Made by a program: the position numbers and the translations under genes. From positions 1-64,000 of the forward strand of contig BDSL01000076.1 of assembly GCA_003116995.1 (NCBI GenBank): 64,000 bases of DNA, given 5' to 3'. The notes beneath the pieces were generated by a model. The model was not told the DNA's origin and did not search any database. It saw only the letters and a list, made by a program, of their open reading frames with translations. This stretch comes from Yamagishiella unicocca. Taxonomy: Eukaryota; Chlorophyta; Chlorophyceae; Chlamydomonadales; Volvocaceae. Below, in pieces: positions 21,732-35,045 of this stretch. Numbering within the stretch: position 1 is the first letter of the stretch; the number at the start of each line of letters is the position of its first letter.

Positions 21732-22607
21732 GCGCACCCACCAACTCTGTAGTGTTTTTGAAATTACAGTATTGACTATGTCCTGGCACTTGATGACGGT
21801 TGAAGTGACAGCGTGATGTGAGGTGACGGTAACAGCAGATGATGGACGTTAGTATTACCCTAACAGATTGTCACACGAGTTGACAGCCTCGATGGGGTGC
21901 AGATATGTAGAGGTCGCTCCCGATTGAAAGGAGCTTAACCCCTGAAACCAACAGCTGTCTACATGTGCTCCCGGGGTACCTTCGTTTACGGGTCGTGTTT
22001 TAGTAATGGAAACCCAACAACGTCGGCTATAAATCCGTGCCAGTGCGCCAAGAGTTGTTGTATTGTTTTCTTTGGGTCCGGGTTTATACAGTTAACGTAA
22101 CGATTAGTGTGTACTTCATCATGATTGCACAATGTACATAAGCAGCGTCTTCTGCTCTTTGGGGGATATGAGTTCACCTCTGCTTCCTAGCTATTCATCT
22201 CCGGGTAGCCTCAAGTTTGGATTGGATCGCCTTCAGTAGGCCAATATGCCCCTGCACTCTAGGGCACATATTTTTCATTGCTCCTACGGGGCTGGATTTC
22301 GTTTTGAGCATGTGCCTACGGACACACTAACAACTGTAACGTTAAGTACTCCAATCAAATTTCTACGACAATCCAGGAAATGTCCGAGAATGCATTCCTG
22401 ACACATATGTAGGGTCCAACTTGATTTACGTCGCATGGCCAAAGGTCAGTTTTCTCATCTCTTGTGAATAGAAGGTCGTTAGCCGTTGGATTGGTGCCAT
22501 GATGTAAGTGCACACTGCGGATATATGATTATGTAGGCCAGCATACGTCTCATTACTATGTTACCGATAATATCTTCAGGAAAGCCGTCATACATGTATC
22601 CCTAATC
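21732..22607. other. RIR2 3' flank and upstream region of the GT61 gene
   Basis: No gene is seen. A TGTAA that could serve as polyadenylation signal occurs near 22334. AT-rich sequence with atatatgatt near 22519 precedes the next ATG by about 90 bp. Confidence 0.4.
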
Positions 22608-25600
22608 ATGGCAGAAGTCTTTCGCCTCGAGTTTTATAGCTGCCCAATCTTCTACATACTTTCTCTTCTATGCGTTATTACCATGGCAATATCACAGCAA
22701 GCGCTCAATGGTGGAATTGATACGGCTTGCATTCAGCCGGCCTTCAACATCGACGCCATGCCGCGAGATTTGTGTGCTGCGCTTCGCCGTGTCTGTATAG
22801 ACCAAGGAAGCCTTGTGTCTTATGACCCTGACCATTATGCCAGCTTTGACCAGTCCTTGAACCGGAGCGAGCTGCGCAATCCTTTGCCGTACCTGCCGTA
22901 GGTTGCTGGCTTGTATGCAAGAGCACTGCAGAACGGAAAAGGGGAACGACATGTAGCCGGGGGACAGGAGGTGGCCGGTTTATGCTTTTCACTTACTGGG
23001 GAGCATCGGTGGCGGGAGAAGCCCTCTTCCACGACTCCTGCCCCCAGAGTTCCTAATAAAAATGATGTTCGCACTCTCCGCACGCCTCCAACTTCTCCTG
23101 ATCCATCTAAACGGAACTTGGTGCATACAGCCCGAAACTCGCATAGACAAACTGCCCGACATGTTTTTTGCGGCAGCGTATGAGGACACATGCTCATTCC
23201 CCCAGCGGCTCCAGCAGGTCCAGCAAGCTGCGACCCCCACGCCCGCAAACCCCCATCCCTGCGACCCCCACCCGTGCGGCCCCACCCCGCCTTCTCCACG
23301 TGACCTCCTCGACGAGCAGTCCTTGGACTAGCTCCTGGAACATCCCTGGAGCCATGAACAGCGACGCCATCGTGGGCAACCAGGTGAGGTTCAGTGGCAC
23401 GCTGGTTTGGGGGTGTCCCCGAGTTGGAGTTGGGTTTGGGTTTGGGTTTGGGTTTGGGTTTGGGTTTGGGTTTGGGTTTGGGTTTGGGTTTGGGTTTGGG
23501 TTTGGGTTTGGGTTTGGATTTGGGTTGCATTCGGATTCGGGTTTGGTATTGGATTCGGGTTTGATATTGGGTTTGGGCTCGGGATCACGATCGCTTTATG
23601 TCTGCTGGCTAGCGGGAATAGGGAGCTGGATACCCCGGACACGCTGCTTCCGCTTCAAGACAGTCTGCCCCACCCCGCATCAGCCACACTTCGGGCACCT
23701 CCACAGCTCTCTGCTCCCCCCTGCCCGCTCCCGACCGCCCTCCTCCCTCCCAAAATCACCCGCGAAACCCCTCCCAGCTCCCAACTCACCCACCTCCTGC
23801 TATCCTCGTTTTCCTCTAGTACCCCCCGGCTCCTCGCCACTCTCCCCCGCAGGACGCCTACATGCTCACCATCCGTCCCGCCACCCGCCTGGAGTCATCG
23901 CCCTCCCTGCAGCGCCCCTCCTTCTCCAGCTGCACGCTGCCGGTAGTCCTCCTGGCTGACTGGCCCTTCAACTTCGCGGAATTCTTCGCCAACGGGGCTA
24001 GTGCAGCGGACCTCATATTTCGGACCAAGGGAATGCTGCCTGGTGGGTCGGTGGGTCGGCAGCTGCTTGGGGCCAGCCCCCCTGGAGCGGTAGGGGCGGC
24101 TAGGGAGTGGTTTGGTACGGCATCGCAATCAACAGCCAGGCGGCAGCAGAGTGCGTTGCCAAGAACACATCTCGACACACCTTGTCCGGCCCCACATTGG
24201 CTCCCACGTCGTAACCTTGACCAACAACCCCCCCACCCCACCCCACCCCACCCCACCCCACCCCACCCCACCCCACCCCACCCCACCCCACCCCACCCCA
24301 CCCCACCCCACCCCACCCCACCCCACGGGTTTTCCTTCCGAACCCACCCCACCCCACACGGCGTCCCCTTCCCCGCTGCCCACCCCACCCAGACAACGAC
24401 GCAACGCTGGTCCTGGCGCTGCCTCTGGGTCTGGCTTCCGTGCCCTTTCACCATGGGCTGCTGGGCCACCACACCAAGCGACCCATCATCACCATAGACC
24501 GACTGGCGGCAGACGTGGCTGCGTCGGAGGCAACGGCCAGAGGCGCGCAGCATTATCGGGTGGCTTGGTCGTACGAGGGCTTCCCGGTGGCGTGTTTTGA
24601 GCGGGTGGGTGGTGCGGGCGCGCAGGAGGGGAGGGCCGGGTGCGGCGTGTGTGCGACCCGCAGCTGCTGGTTGGTGGCGGGCGGGTGGTGGTGGACGAGC
24701 AGAGATTTGACTAGGACCGTGAGGTCGTACTTAGCCTTCGGAAACGTGTTCTCCTGAATACATCGAGCATTTTCACGGTACACACCCTTCCTCCCCCCCT
24801 CCCCCTCCACGGCTTTCCTCACATACACCCCCTGACGTTCCCGCCCTCTTCCCCCTAACCTCCCCCACCCACGTCTCCAACCACGGGCTTTCCTAGCAAC
24901 CCACGTGTCCAACCACAGGCTTTCCTAGCAACCCACGTGTCGGACCACGGGCTTTCCCAGCAACCCACGTGTCCAACCGCTCTCCCCCTCTTCCCCCTCA
25001 CCCGCCAGGTCGTGGTGTGCAAGTTGCAGGGCAGCTGGGACACCGCCCCCATTCAGCTGGCCGTCACTGTGGTGGCTCACCTGGAGGCGCAGGGGCCCCC
25101 CTTGGCCCGGGACCCGCTGGGCTTCGCAACTGGCACCCCCGGCCACGGCCACGGTCCAGGACATGGCGGAGAAGGGGACGGTGGAGCCCTGCCGCCTCTG
25201 GATGAAGACACCACGTTGCGGGTGGCAATAGAGGCGCGGCAAGGTGGCGCCCGCACCATCCGCAACCTCCACCACATCATACAGGCGTGCAACGCCGCCA
25301 ACTGGACCGGTACGGCTCGCGCGAACGGAAATAACCGTCTTTGGTACGGCAAGGAAGAGCGAGGCGGAAAAGGGGTGCCGGTTTGGGGTGGGCGGTCGTT
25401 GCGCCAGGCAAACTTGCGTGTCAGTAAGGCCCTGGAAGCCGAGCGAGCAGCAGCCGGGGATCCGCACTCACACCCGCTGCTACAACCCGGCCCCCCTCCC
25501 CTGTTCCGCCGAGTCCTTCGGTGCCAGTCCACGGTTTCCTTTTTGCCACCCCCTGTGCCGCGTGTAATAACCTTGTCCCCCCGACAGTCGCCACCCCGGA

Positions 25601-26725
25601 CCCCGACCCCCCCCTTCGCAGCCGGCCCCTTCCGCCGCCTGTCCTGTCGGGCGCTCGTCACACAAGACACCCCGGAACTGAACGGCCTCGACCGCTTCCG
25701 GAACACCGTTGCCGCCGTACAATCCGCGCACGTGCTCGTCGCCGTACACGGCGCCGGTGCCACCAATGGGTACTTCCTGCGGCCGGGGCCCGGCACCGCC
25801 TCCGCGCTGCTTGAGGTGCGGCCGTGTGGCTTCGGTAGCGGCTTCACCTGGTGGGTGGACGTTCACATGGCTGCGCAGCTGCCGAGGTTTGGAGACAAGG
25901 TGCGCCCGGTGCCGGTCGGGGGGCTATCGGGGCGGGGGTTTCGAGGAAGACCCGTAAATGCCAGAAAAACCGTTTAGGACAGACGTTTCGGGGCGGGGGG
26001 CCGTATCGATGCCGGTGTGAGGGGGTGGGATTTGAGGGGAGGCGAGATGGGTCGATTGCGCGGTACCTAGGCGCGAGAGAACACCTGCGGAAGGGACACA
26101 TAGCGGTGCGAAGCCCTCCATGCCCTTCATGGCGCCCGCTGCAGGCAATATACACACATACACATACGCACACACCCACACCCCACATACACATACAAAA
26201 GCAAGCTGCGCACGTCCCCTTGCCCATCATCCCCCACCCCCCTCGGTTTGTCGGCCGTGGATTCGCGGATCCTCTTATAACCCCCCACCCCCCCGTCCCC
26301 TCCCCTCCGCGGCGCCCTACCAGATCCGGTTCCACGCGTACAACATAGAGGATCCGGCGCAGTGCAGCCCCGCAGACTGGGACATCGCTCGCGAGGCAGC
26401 CGGCGGCGCCGCCAACATACGGGCCGGTAACGGCCACCGAATGAGGGACCAGCACCTCACGCTCCGACCCGACGGCTTCTTGGCCATGCTGCGCCACGTG
26501 GCGAGCATGCTGCGTGACCCTGGAGCGTACGACGCAGCCAAGGCGGCGGGAAAGCTGCACGGCTACGGGCTGCCGGGAGACCAGGTCCAGGGAGGGCAGG
26601 AGGGGGAAGGAGGGGGTGAAGCGCCGTGGGGTAGGGGAGGAGGGGTCGTGTTGGGGCCGCTGGGGGTGAGCAACCTTACGGGCCATGTGGCGGAGGGGGC
26701 GGAGTTTTTGTTAAGGCCCGGGTAG
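22608..26725 (+). CDS. GT61-type (DUF563) glycosyltransferase
   Basis: Predicted secretory-pathway glycosyltransferase of family GT61 (xylosyl/arabinosyl transferases in plants); acceptor unknown. Proposed exons: 22608-22897, 23206-23383, 23853-24042, 24393-24604, 25009-25309, 25622-25899, 26324-26725; phases agree and give 616 aa. Residues ~10-30 form a hydrophobic segment (IFYILSLLCVITMAI) fitting a signal anchor. Exon 3 has VVLLADWPFNFAEFF and exon 6 has VLVAVHGAGATNGYFL, the two hallmark GT61 blocks. A His/Gly-rich loop lies in exon 5. The C-terminal ~45 residues are Gly-rich. Introns carry a TTTGGG tract, a CCCCA tract and motifs A and B. The join of exon 1 to exon 2 is the weakest part; the catalytic part is better supported. 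Confidence 0.75.
23419..23527. repeat. (GGGTTT)n hexanucleotide tract
   Basis: About 17 near-perfect copies of GGGTTT lie in intron 2 of the GT61 gene, decaying to ggatttgggttgcattcgg afterwards. It is G-rich on the sense strand and could form quadruplexes in RNA. Confidence 0.95.
24230..24345. repeat. (CCCCA)n pentanucleotide tract
   Basis: About 20 uninterrupted copies of CCCCA occur in intron 3 of the GT61 gene, followed by imperfect copies to about 24390. The tract is pyrimidine-rich and runs up to the exon 4 acceptor at 24391-24392. Confidence 0.95.
25936..25995 (+). repeat. Intron motif A copy (GT61 intron 6, donor side)
   Basis: This copy contains GGGTTTCGAGGAAGACCCGT, then CCAGAAAAACCGTTTAGGAC and AGACGTTT, starting 36 bp after the splice donor at 25900. 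It matches 29657, 30661, 45982 and 46498 and other sites. Confidence 0.75.
26250..26282 (+). repeat. Intron motif B copy (GT61 intron 6, acceptor side)
   Basis: This copy contains GGCCGTGGATTCGCGGATCC followed by TCTTATAACCCCCC, and ends about 40 bp before the acceptor at 26323. This intron carries motif A near its donor and B near its acceptor. Confidence 0.75.
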
Positions 26726-27373
26726 CACGGCTGGGATGCTGGGGCTGGGGCTGGGGGGACGAGGCCTTGTGAAGCGTGCGAGGCGTGCTGTGCGGCGCGT
26801 GAGGGGGCCTCCCTTAATGTAGTCGCGAATGTCCTTTTTGAACGAAGTAATATGAACAACGTCGTGACCTAAGCGGAGTATGATGAGGTAGTGCGCTGTG
26901 CAGCTTGAGGTAGGCGCGTCCGTTGGGGAGTATCCCTCGATCTGCTGCTCATTTCGAGGATTTGGGTTTCGTGGCGGCTGGTGGCGGTACGGTGGGGAAC
27001 AAACCAAGACAAATATTCCCTAGGTTCATTGCAACGGTGGATTGTCTGTAAATTACTAAGCAATGCCGGCCACTTTCCCTAGGAGTTTTCGCATTGCGGG
27101 CTGCGGCGTGCTCCGCACATTCTATACCTAGTACTACAACGGTCTTGCAGACATCAACCAACCGTTTTGCGGAGAAACAGCGAAGGCTTGAGATTCGTCT
27201 TCTAGGATACCACCGAAGGGATTCTATTATATGCAGCGGCCTTCGGGCCTGGCCGTGGGACCGCGTTTAGATTGTGCTCGGAATTTCGTTCAGAAAGGTA
27301 CCTGCAATCTTTAGCTGTTCTGATTCCGTATCACTTGCGCTTATTAAGGACGCCTGGTTAAGAGCTTGCCACC
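26726..27373. other. Intergenic; importin upstream region
   Basis: No gene is recognised. TATTATATG near 27222 is a possible TATA element about 150 bp before the importin ATG. Confidence 0.35.
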
Positions 27374-30300
27374 ATGGAGCAGCAAGCGGCTGCAGCAGGT
27401 CCCGCGCCGGACCTGGACTCACTGCTTATGGCATGTCTGTCAAACAACACAGAAGTAAGTTGATCACATTGGAGAGAATAATGTGGGCCGGGTTTACCTG
27501 GTTTGGGTGCCATGGACGGCGGCGCCTGTTGGCGATGCCGTCGGAAATGCGGAGCGCTCATAGCTTTGACCCGGTGACCAACAATTCATGGCAGTCAGTC
27601 TTTCCCAGCGCGGATTTAAACGATCGTAACGGTGTTGAGGGCTGGGGCCAGGTGTCCATATCATTGCACATGCGCAAGGCACCAACCTTGCAAGCGCCTG
27701 CTCTGCGCTTGCACCAGCACAGTATGTCTTCCTGCTCGGAAAGCGGCGGGGTACCTTTGTCCCCCTCCGGCGCCCCTCAACCCGGCCAAACCCGCCCTGC
27801 CCCTGTGTTCGGGAAGCGGCCTCGCCCTACAACGACCCTGCACACCCGAACGCAACACATCCACAACTGAGGGGGTCTCAACACACACCAATTGCAATGA
27901 ATTCGCATCATTATCCCATTATACCCCTGTCTCCTCCCAGACGCAGCGCTAAGGGCTGATCAGGGGACGACAACCCCCGAGTGCTGCCCTCGCTCAACGC
28001 GCACCCCTGCCTTCGCCGCATCCTCCCCCCACAATCCCTCCCCCCTTGATCCCTCCCCCCTTGGTCCCTCCTCCCAACCGCCAACTACCAACCAACCCCA
28101 CAGGCCATCAAAGCCGCCGAAGCGGCCCTCAAGCGCCTGACCGCCTCCCCCGCCCTCCTGCCCGAGCTTCTTGCCCGCGCCGCCACGTGCCCCTCGGCCG
28201 AGGTACGGCAGCTGTCTGCCGTACTGTTACGCAAGGCTGTCACCAAGCACTGGACCAAGCTGGCGGACTCGGTGAGTGGCCCCGTGGGAGACTGGATCGG
28301 AGGTGGAGCGCGTTGGAGGGTGGCTCGTGGACATGCCTAATTAGACCCCGCTAACCCTTCCAGATACCCTGCTGGCACCTCCAACCCTCCCCCTGCACTC
28401 CCCCCCTTCTCCCCCCCCCCCGTGGATTCGCGGATCCTTGTATACCCCCACCGCCCCAGGACCGCGCCCACCTGCAGTCCGTACTGCTGGAGCGGCTGGT
28501 TTCGGAGCCGCATCACCCGGTCCGCCGCAGCCTGGGTCACCTGGTGGGGGTGGTGGCGCGGCACTCGGTGCCCAGGGGGCAGTGGCCGGGGCTGCTGGAG
28601 TTCCTGGGGCAGTGCAGCGGCAGTGCGGACGCGGGGCACAGGGAGATCGCGCTCGCGTTGCTGGGGTCGCTGGCGGAGCACGTGGGTAGGTTCGAGGGAA
28701 ACCCGTGGGTAGGTGGGGGGTGTATGTGCGGAGAGCGCGTGGGTCGGGGGGTGGGGACTGGGTTGGGGAGGGGAGGGGGGTGGAGTGGACGAATACGGAA
28801 TAGGTTTAGTATGGGGATCTGGTTTTGGGAGATGCGAGGTTTTGGGAGGTCATTACCGGACGGTTGCGGGATGGGGTGAGGAGGGAGGGCAGGAGTTGCT
28901 TACGGCGTCACGACATGTCATGAGCACCTGGCCCCGTCCGACGGCATACTCCTTCCTCCCCTGCCCTGGATACGATTGCTCGTCTTCCTCCCCTGCCCTG
29001 GATACGACTGCTCATCTTCCTCCTCTCCCTGGACTCCAGGTGAGCACCTGGCTCAGCACGTGTCCAGCTTGCAGCAGGTGGCAGGGGCGGGGCTGCGGGA
29101 CGGGTCAGTGGAGGTGCGGCGGGCGGCCGTGAGGGTTCTGGAGCCGCTGGCGGCGCTGGTGGCGGTCGGCGGCGCGGCGGAGGTGGAGGCCTTCCACGGT
29201 CTGGTGGCGGCGCTGCTGGAGGTAGGGAGGACAGGGGGGTTTAAAGAGGAGGACAGGGGGGAGGAGGATAGGGTTTAGGGTTTTATCGAGGTGGGGAGGG
29301 AGCGGAACCTCGGTTGCTGCTCGGCAGCTGGGGCGTGAGTGCACAGGAGCAGGCGGAGGGCACGGAGCAGACAGACAAAAGCGTGGAATGAACCTCAACC
29401 GCCCCCGGCCTCCTAACCGCCAACCGCCAACCAACAACCAACCGTCCAACTCCCGCCCAGGTGGCCACCGCCGCGCACTCGGCGCGTGACGACGAGGAGA
29501 CGCTGGTGCTGGCGCTGCAGCTGTTCGTGGAGCTGTGTGAGTCCTCGGCGCCGCTGATGGGGCGGCACCTGCCGGCGGTGGTGGCGCTGGCCATGACGGT
29601 TGGTACGGACGCGCGGGGCGAGCTGGAGACGCGGGAGACAGCGCTGGAGGTGCGCTGGGGGGTTCGAGGGAAACCCGTGGATGCCCGAAAAAACCGTGGG
29701 TGGGGGAGGCGCGCGGGTGAGGTGGCTGGGAGGGGAGGGGAGGGGAAATCGCGTTGGGTTGAGAGGGGTTTAGGGGTTTTACGTTGTTAGGAGTGTTGAG
29801 GTTCTGTGGGAGGGCGGCTTTGAGCAGGGGGTCGGCAGTGGAGCGGCAGCGGTGGCGGTGATGACGGGACCTTGCCCACCGGACTCCACAAGGACATGTG
29901 CAGCTTGGGTCCAACTCCGAGCCGTGGCCGCACAAGCCGCCGCAGCGGCAGCCGCATCAGAAGCAGCGGCTCCCGATGGATCGGCCAGTGCCTCGCAGCC
30001 CCCCCGTCCTCACGCTTGGCCCGCCCAACCTCCTCCCCTCGACCCCCCTCCCCGACCCCCCTCCCCGACCCCCCTCCCCGACCCCCCTCCCCGACCCCTC
30101 CTGCACCTTGCGACTGCTGCTGCTGCTGCCGCAACTCTGGCTGCCACTTCTCCTCCCCCGGCTGCTGCTGCTACTACTACTGCCGCTTCTCTTCCCCCGG
30201 CTGCTACTGCCGCGGGCTCAGGTGATCCACTGGATAGCGCGGTGAGTGCGCGGCCTGGAGGCAGGGAGGGGACGCGCGGGTGTCAGGTCTTGCTCATAAC

Positions 30301-33300
30301 CCCGTGTGCCGTACACAGGCGAGCGCCGTCGTACTTCCCCTTCCGCGCCGCCTTCACGCCACGTCGGCGTCTCCCCTCCCTCCCCACTCCACGCCTCATA
30401 TGTCTTGTAACCGGGTCTTCTCGCCACCCCCCCCCAAACGGGATGCTTTTCTCTTGCCACCCCCTGACGCCTGTGTGTTTTCCCCGACCCCACCACCCCA
30501 GCTTCAAGCCCAAGCAGCTGGGTCGCAACAAGGACCTTGTACGGCAGATCGTGGCGGCGCTGTGCACCATGGCGGCGGAGGCCCCCCCTCCGGATCTGGA
30601 TCCAGAGGACGAGGGCACCCTGCCGCCAGCCAAGCTGGCGACGCAGGTGGGGGGCTTGTGGGGGGCTGCAAGGAAAACCCGTGTACGAAAGGAAAACCGT
30701 TTAGGACAGACGTTTGGAGGTGCAGGTTGGAGGACCTGGTTGAGGAAACTAAAGTCGGAGGTGATATGTCGACCTTGCGGGGGGGTGGGGGCGAGGAGAG
30801 CGGGTTACACGGCATAGGAGACAGAGGAGACTGAGGAGGGGGCTTGGGGGGTTGGAGGGGAGGGAGCCCCGGGGTAGAGGCGCTAGGCGCTAGCTGAGGA
30901 CGTGGGAGGGGACGTGGGAGGGGACGTGGGCGGCCATTGCCTGCCTGTGCCTGCCGTAGCTCGTGCCCTCGTCGAGCCCCGCCACCCCGGGCCCGCTCAC
31001 CTGTCCAGCCCCTTCCAACTAGTCCTTTTAGTTTTCCCTGTCTCCTGTCTTAATATATGGGCCTCCTGACTGCCCCCTGACCCCTGCCCCTGCCCCTGCC
31101 GGTGCAACCCTCCCCCCCCCCGCTGCTGCTGCAGGCTCTTGACGCGGTGGCGCTGCACCTGCCGCCGCAGACCGTGTTCCCCGGGGTGAGGCAGGGGGCG
31201 GGGCGGGAGGGGTGCGCTGGTTTGGGGCGCGGCGGGAAGAGGGGGGCTGGTGGGTGACCTGATGCCTCGGGGCTCCAGGGAAGGTGTTGCGGGCCCATCC
31301 GAGTTCCGTTATGTTGATGGACGAGCTCAACGGCCGCGAGTAGCTGCCTGGACGGCCTCTGCGCTCAGCAGCGCCCCGTTTTCCGTCTTCTCTTGATTAT
31401 ATGGTACCGGTAAGTACGCGCTGCTGCTTTTAACACCACCCCCACCCCCTCCTCTTCCTCGAAACCCCCTCCTCAGGTGCTTTCTTTCGCCCGGGAGGCG
31501 CTGGCCTCCCCCCAGCCGGCCCACCGTGAGGCCGCACTGACCAGCCTGGCGGTCATCTTTGAGGGCTGCGCGGAGCCCTTGCGGAGGCGCCTCAAGGTTC
31601 GGGCGCGGTGACCCGTGGGATGACCCGTGGGTCGGCGTGCCTTCCTCTACTGTGTAGGCCTCGTATCCCGTGCGACGCACCCGCTGTTCTGCGGGGCTCG
31701 CTCGGTCCGCGTGATTGTCCCGCCCCCGTGGTGCCCTCCCTGGAGCGGTGCTGCGTTAAAAACACAATATGTCAGTACGCACACAACCCCGCTCCCCCTC
31801 CGCTTCCCCCGCCAGCCGGCGGGTTTCCCCTCTTTCCAATCCAACCCCCGCTGCCCTTGCGCCGGCAGGACGTGATGCCTCTGTTGCTGGCGGGGCTGAG
31901 GGACGCCGATCCGGGGGTCCGCGGGTCGGCCGCCTTCTCTCTGGGCATGGCGGCGGAGTTCCTGCAGCCCGAAATCGTCGAGTACTACAAGGAGGTACGG
32001 GGGAGCGGTATTTTGTACGACAATGTACTGCATCGTACGGCATCGCGCGCTCTGCCGCCGGCGCGTGCGCGCCTCTGTCGCCCCTGCTGCCCGCACTGCG
32101 CAGATTTTTACGTCAACTGAAGCACCGCCCCTCACCGTTTTTTCCTCCCGTATCTCTCCCGTACGTCTCCCGTACGTACTTCAGATCCTGCCGCTACTGT
32201 TTCCTCTGATGGCGGAGGGTAACCCGGACGTGTGTGAGCGAACCTGCTACGCGCTGGACACCTTCTGCGAGGCTCTGGAGGTGGGTGTGTTACGGGGGCT
32301 GACGGAACAGCAATAGGGGGCGGCATAAGGACCGGTTACACGATATAGGTATGATAGCTGGCGCATTGGCTTCGGACACATTGTTGTGGGCGCAGGGGGT
32401 GGGGGAGCACCATTTGGGGAAATGGGCCCCGACACCTGGGCACGAAACACGCGAGCCGTCCAGGCGTCCGTCCATCCTGACCCCCTGCCGCGCGCACGCT
32501 GCTCCGCAGGGACCCGAGATCGTGCCGTACCTGCAGCAGCTGGTTTCGGGGCTGGGCACCGTGCTGACGGTGGCGGGACCCGCCGTACAGGAGCTGGCGC
32601 TGTCGGCGCTCGCGTCGGTGGTGTCGGCTGCGGGCAAGGACTTCGAGCCGTACTTGGGTGAGGGCATTTCTGCACTACACCTTGGCAACACCTTGCCTTC
32701 GCCCCCGCCGTTAAGATGCCCAAAGTCTGAAGGGTCCACCCCGCTCCCAGTCTGTCCCAAACGGCCGTGTTCTAAACGGTTTTTCCGTGTTCTAAACGTG
32801 TCTTCCTTGTCCCCGCTCCTAGCTCCCAACCCCCGCCCGCCTCTCCCCGCCCCCCTGCAGGCGCCATCCTCCCCGCCCTGCACCACTTCATGTCCTCCAG
32901 CGCCCCCCAGCTGCTGGCCTGCCGCTCTCGTGCCACCGAAACCGCCGGACTGCTGTTCGAGGGTCTCGGAGGGGGGTCGGCGCAGCTGCGTGCCCTGGCT
33001 CCTGGCTTCATGGAGCTGGGACTGCAGGTGTGTCCGTCGGGGGGGTCGGTGCTACTGCTGCTACAACTATTGCTACGACCGCTACGACTGCTACTACTGC
33101 TACTACTGCAACTACTACTACTACTACTGCTACTACTGCTACTACTACTATACTACTACTATAGGGGCAATGACAGATCCGCTCCGAAACCGCCTCCCTG
33201 CTCTTCCCTCTCTCCCTTTTCCCTCCCCTCCCGGCTTCCTCAGCACATGCTGAACCCCCCCGCACGACCTTAGGCCTCCTACCCACCCGCCCAAACGTCC

Positions 33301-34987
33301 GTCCTAAACGGTTTTCTTTCGTTGCAACCCCACCACCCTGCCCCCCCTTCACGCTCAGGGTTTCAAGCTGGAGAGCTCTGAGCTGCGGGAGTACGGTCAC
33401 GGCATGTTTGCGTGCATCGCAAAGGTGGGGGCTGCGGGCGTGGGGGTTGGGTTACAGAAAATAACCGTGGAGGGTTGGGGGTTGTGGCCCCGGCGGCAGC
33501 AAAGTAGGTCCAGCTGCACGTTGACCTGCTCGACTAGCAGCGACACATGCCTCCCACGTCCCCAGTGGTGGGGGGTGGGGCCCCCGGCGGCAGCAAAGCA
33601 GCGACACATGCCTCCCACACCCCCAGTGGCGGGGGGCTGCGCTGCCGGGACAGCGGGACATGACCGCAAGCGGCAGGCGTTGGAAGGTCGGCGTCGTCAT
33701 CTAGCACCCACAAGCCGGCCGCCAGAAGGCACCTCCGGATTCGTTTCTCCCGCCTGAAGGTGCCATAACCCGCCCGCCTTCCCGCCCCCTCGGCCCCCCC
33801 CCCGTGTGTCGTACTATCCCCGCGGCTTCCGCGTACTGCCCCCGCAGGCCATCGGTGAGGACTTCGTGCCGTACCTCGTGCACTGCGTGCCGCTGGCCTT
33901 CGAGTCCATCACCCAGGACGACGGCGTGCAAGGAGACGGGGACGGCGACGGCGGCGATGACGAGGACGACGAGGACGACGACGACGAGGATGAGGAGGAG
34001 AGCGCGCGGAGGCAGCGGCAGCTCAGCATCCGTACGGGTGAGGGAGCCCGGCTGGAGTTCGGCAGTACGGCATCCGGAGATTTGTGTGCATGTGTATGTG
34101 TGTGTGTTTTTGCCTGTTTTGGGAGCCCCCTTGTCGATTTCCTCCCCCCCCCCGTTGGCAACCCGTTGGAAGTCCCCGCCCGCCATTTCTCCCCTCCCTT
34201 TCATTCTGTTGCCGCCAGGTGTGCTGGACGAGAAGTGCGCTGCCACGTCAGCACTAGGGTTTTACGCGCACGCGGTCCCCCGCGCCTACCTCGAGTACAT
34301 GGCGGCGACGATGCAGCTGCTGACTATGCCGGGGGGCATGTGCAGGCGAGTGAGGGCGGGGGGGTCGTTGGTTCGGTTTGTGGAAGGGGTTGCGAATTCT
34401 GGTGTGCTAACTAGAGCTCAGCCGCGGAAAGCCACCTGCGGGTATGTGGTTTCGTTCAGCACCAAGCCTGCCGTACTCACATGTCGTACTCGCCGTGCCG
34501 TACTCACCATGCCGTACGTGCCTGCCGTACGGGGGTGGCAGCGCAGGTACTTCCACGAGGAGGTGCGGCTGCAGGCGGCGGAGGCGCTGCCCCGACTGGT
34601 CCTGGCGTTGCACGCGGTCTGCCCGCCGGCGCCGGGAGCCACCGGCACCAACTCCATCGCAACAGCAACACGAGAAACGCTGGACATGGCGGTCGAGGTG
34701 GGGACGCGGCGAGGGAGGGGAGGGTTGGGGACCCGGGGGGGACCCGGGGTAGGTTGGGGATCAACGGGCAGCCCGGCGGAAGGGGGGGTGCCTAACCAGG
34801 AGATGGCGGAATGAGGTTTTTCCGCCGGGGATTGGGGAACTCTTCTCCCGGCTTGCCTGGCCAGTCGCGTAGGCCGACTGCCGGGGGGGATGCCCGGGGG
34901 GATGCCGGGGGGGATGCCGGCTCCAGCTCCTGTTATGCAGCGCCCCTGAGAGGGCACCAGCCGCACCGCCCCAGGCTGCCGCCTGCT

Positions 34988-35045
<58 letters not shown>

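Noticed and set aside
23419..23527. Interstitial telomere
   Set aside because: The unit is GGGTTT; the telomere repeat of these algae is TTTTAGGG, which does not occur here.
22835..23530. Open frame with a KPKPKP repeat on the minus strand
   Set aside because: It is the translation of the (GGGTTT)n microsatellite inside a GT61 intron.
24937..25977. Single long exon for the GT61 gene
   Set aside because: The frame is open across 25310-25621, but that part is low-complexity and flanked by a good donor and acceptor in matching phase, so it is treated as an intron.
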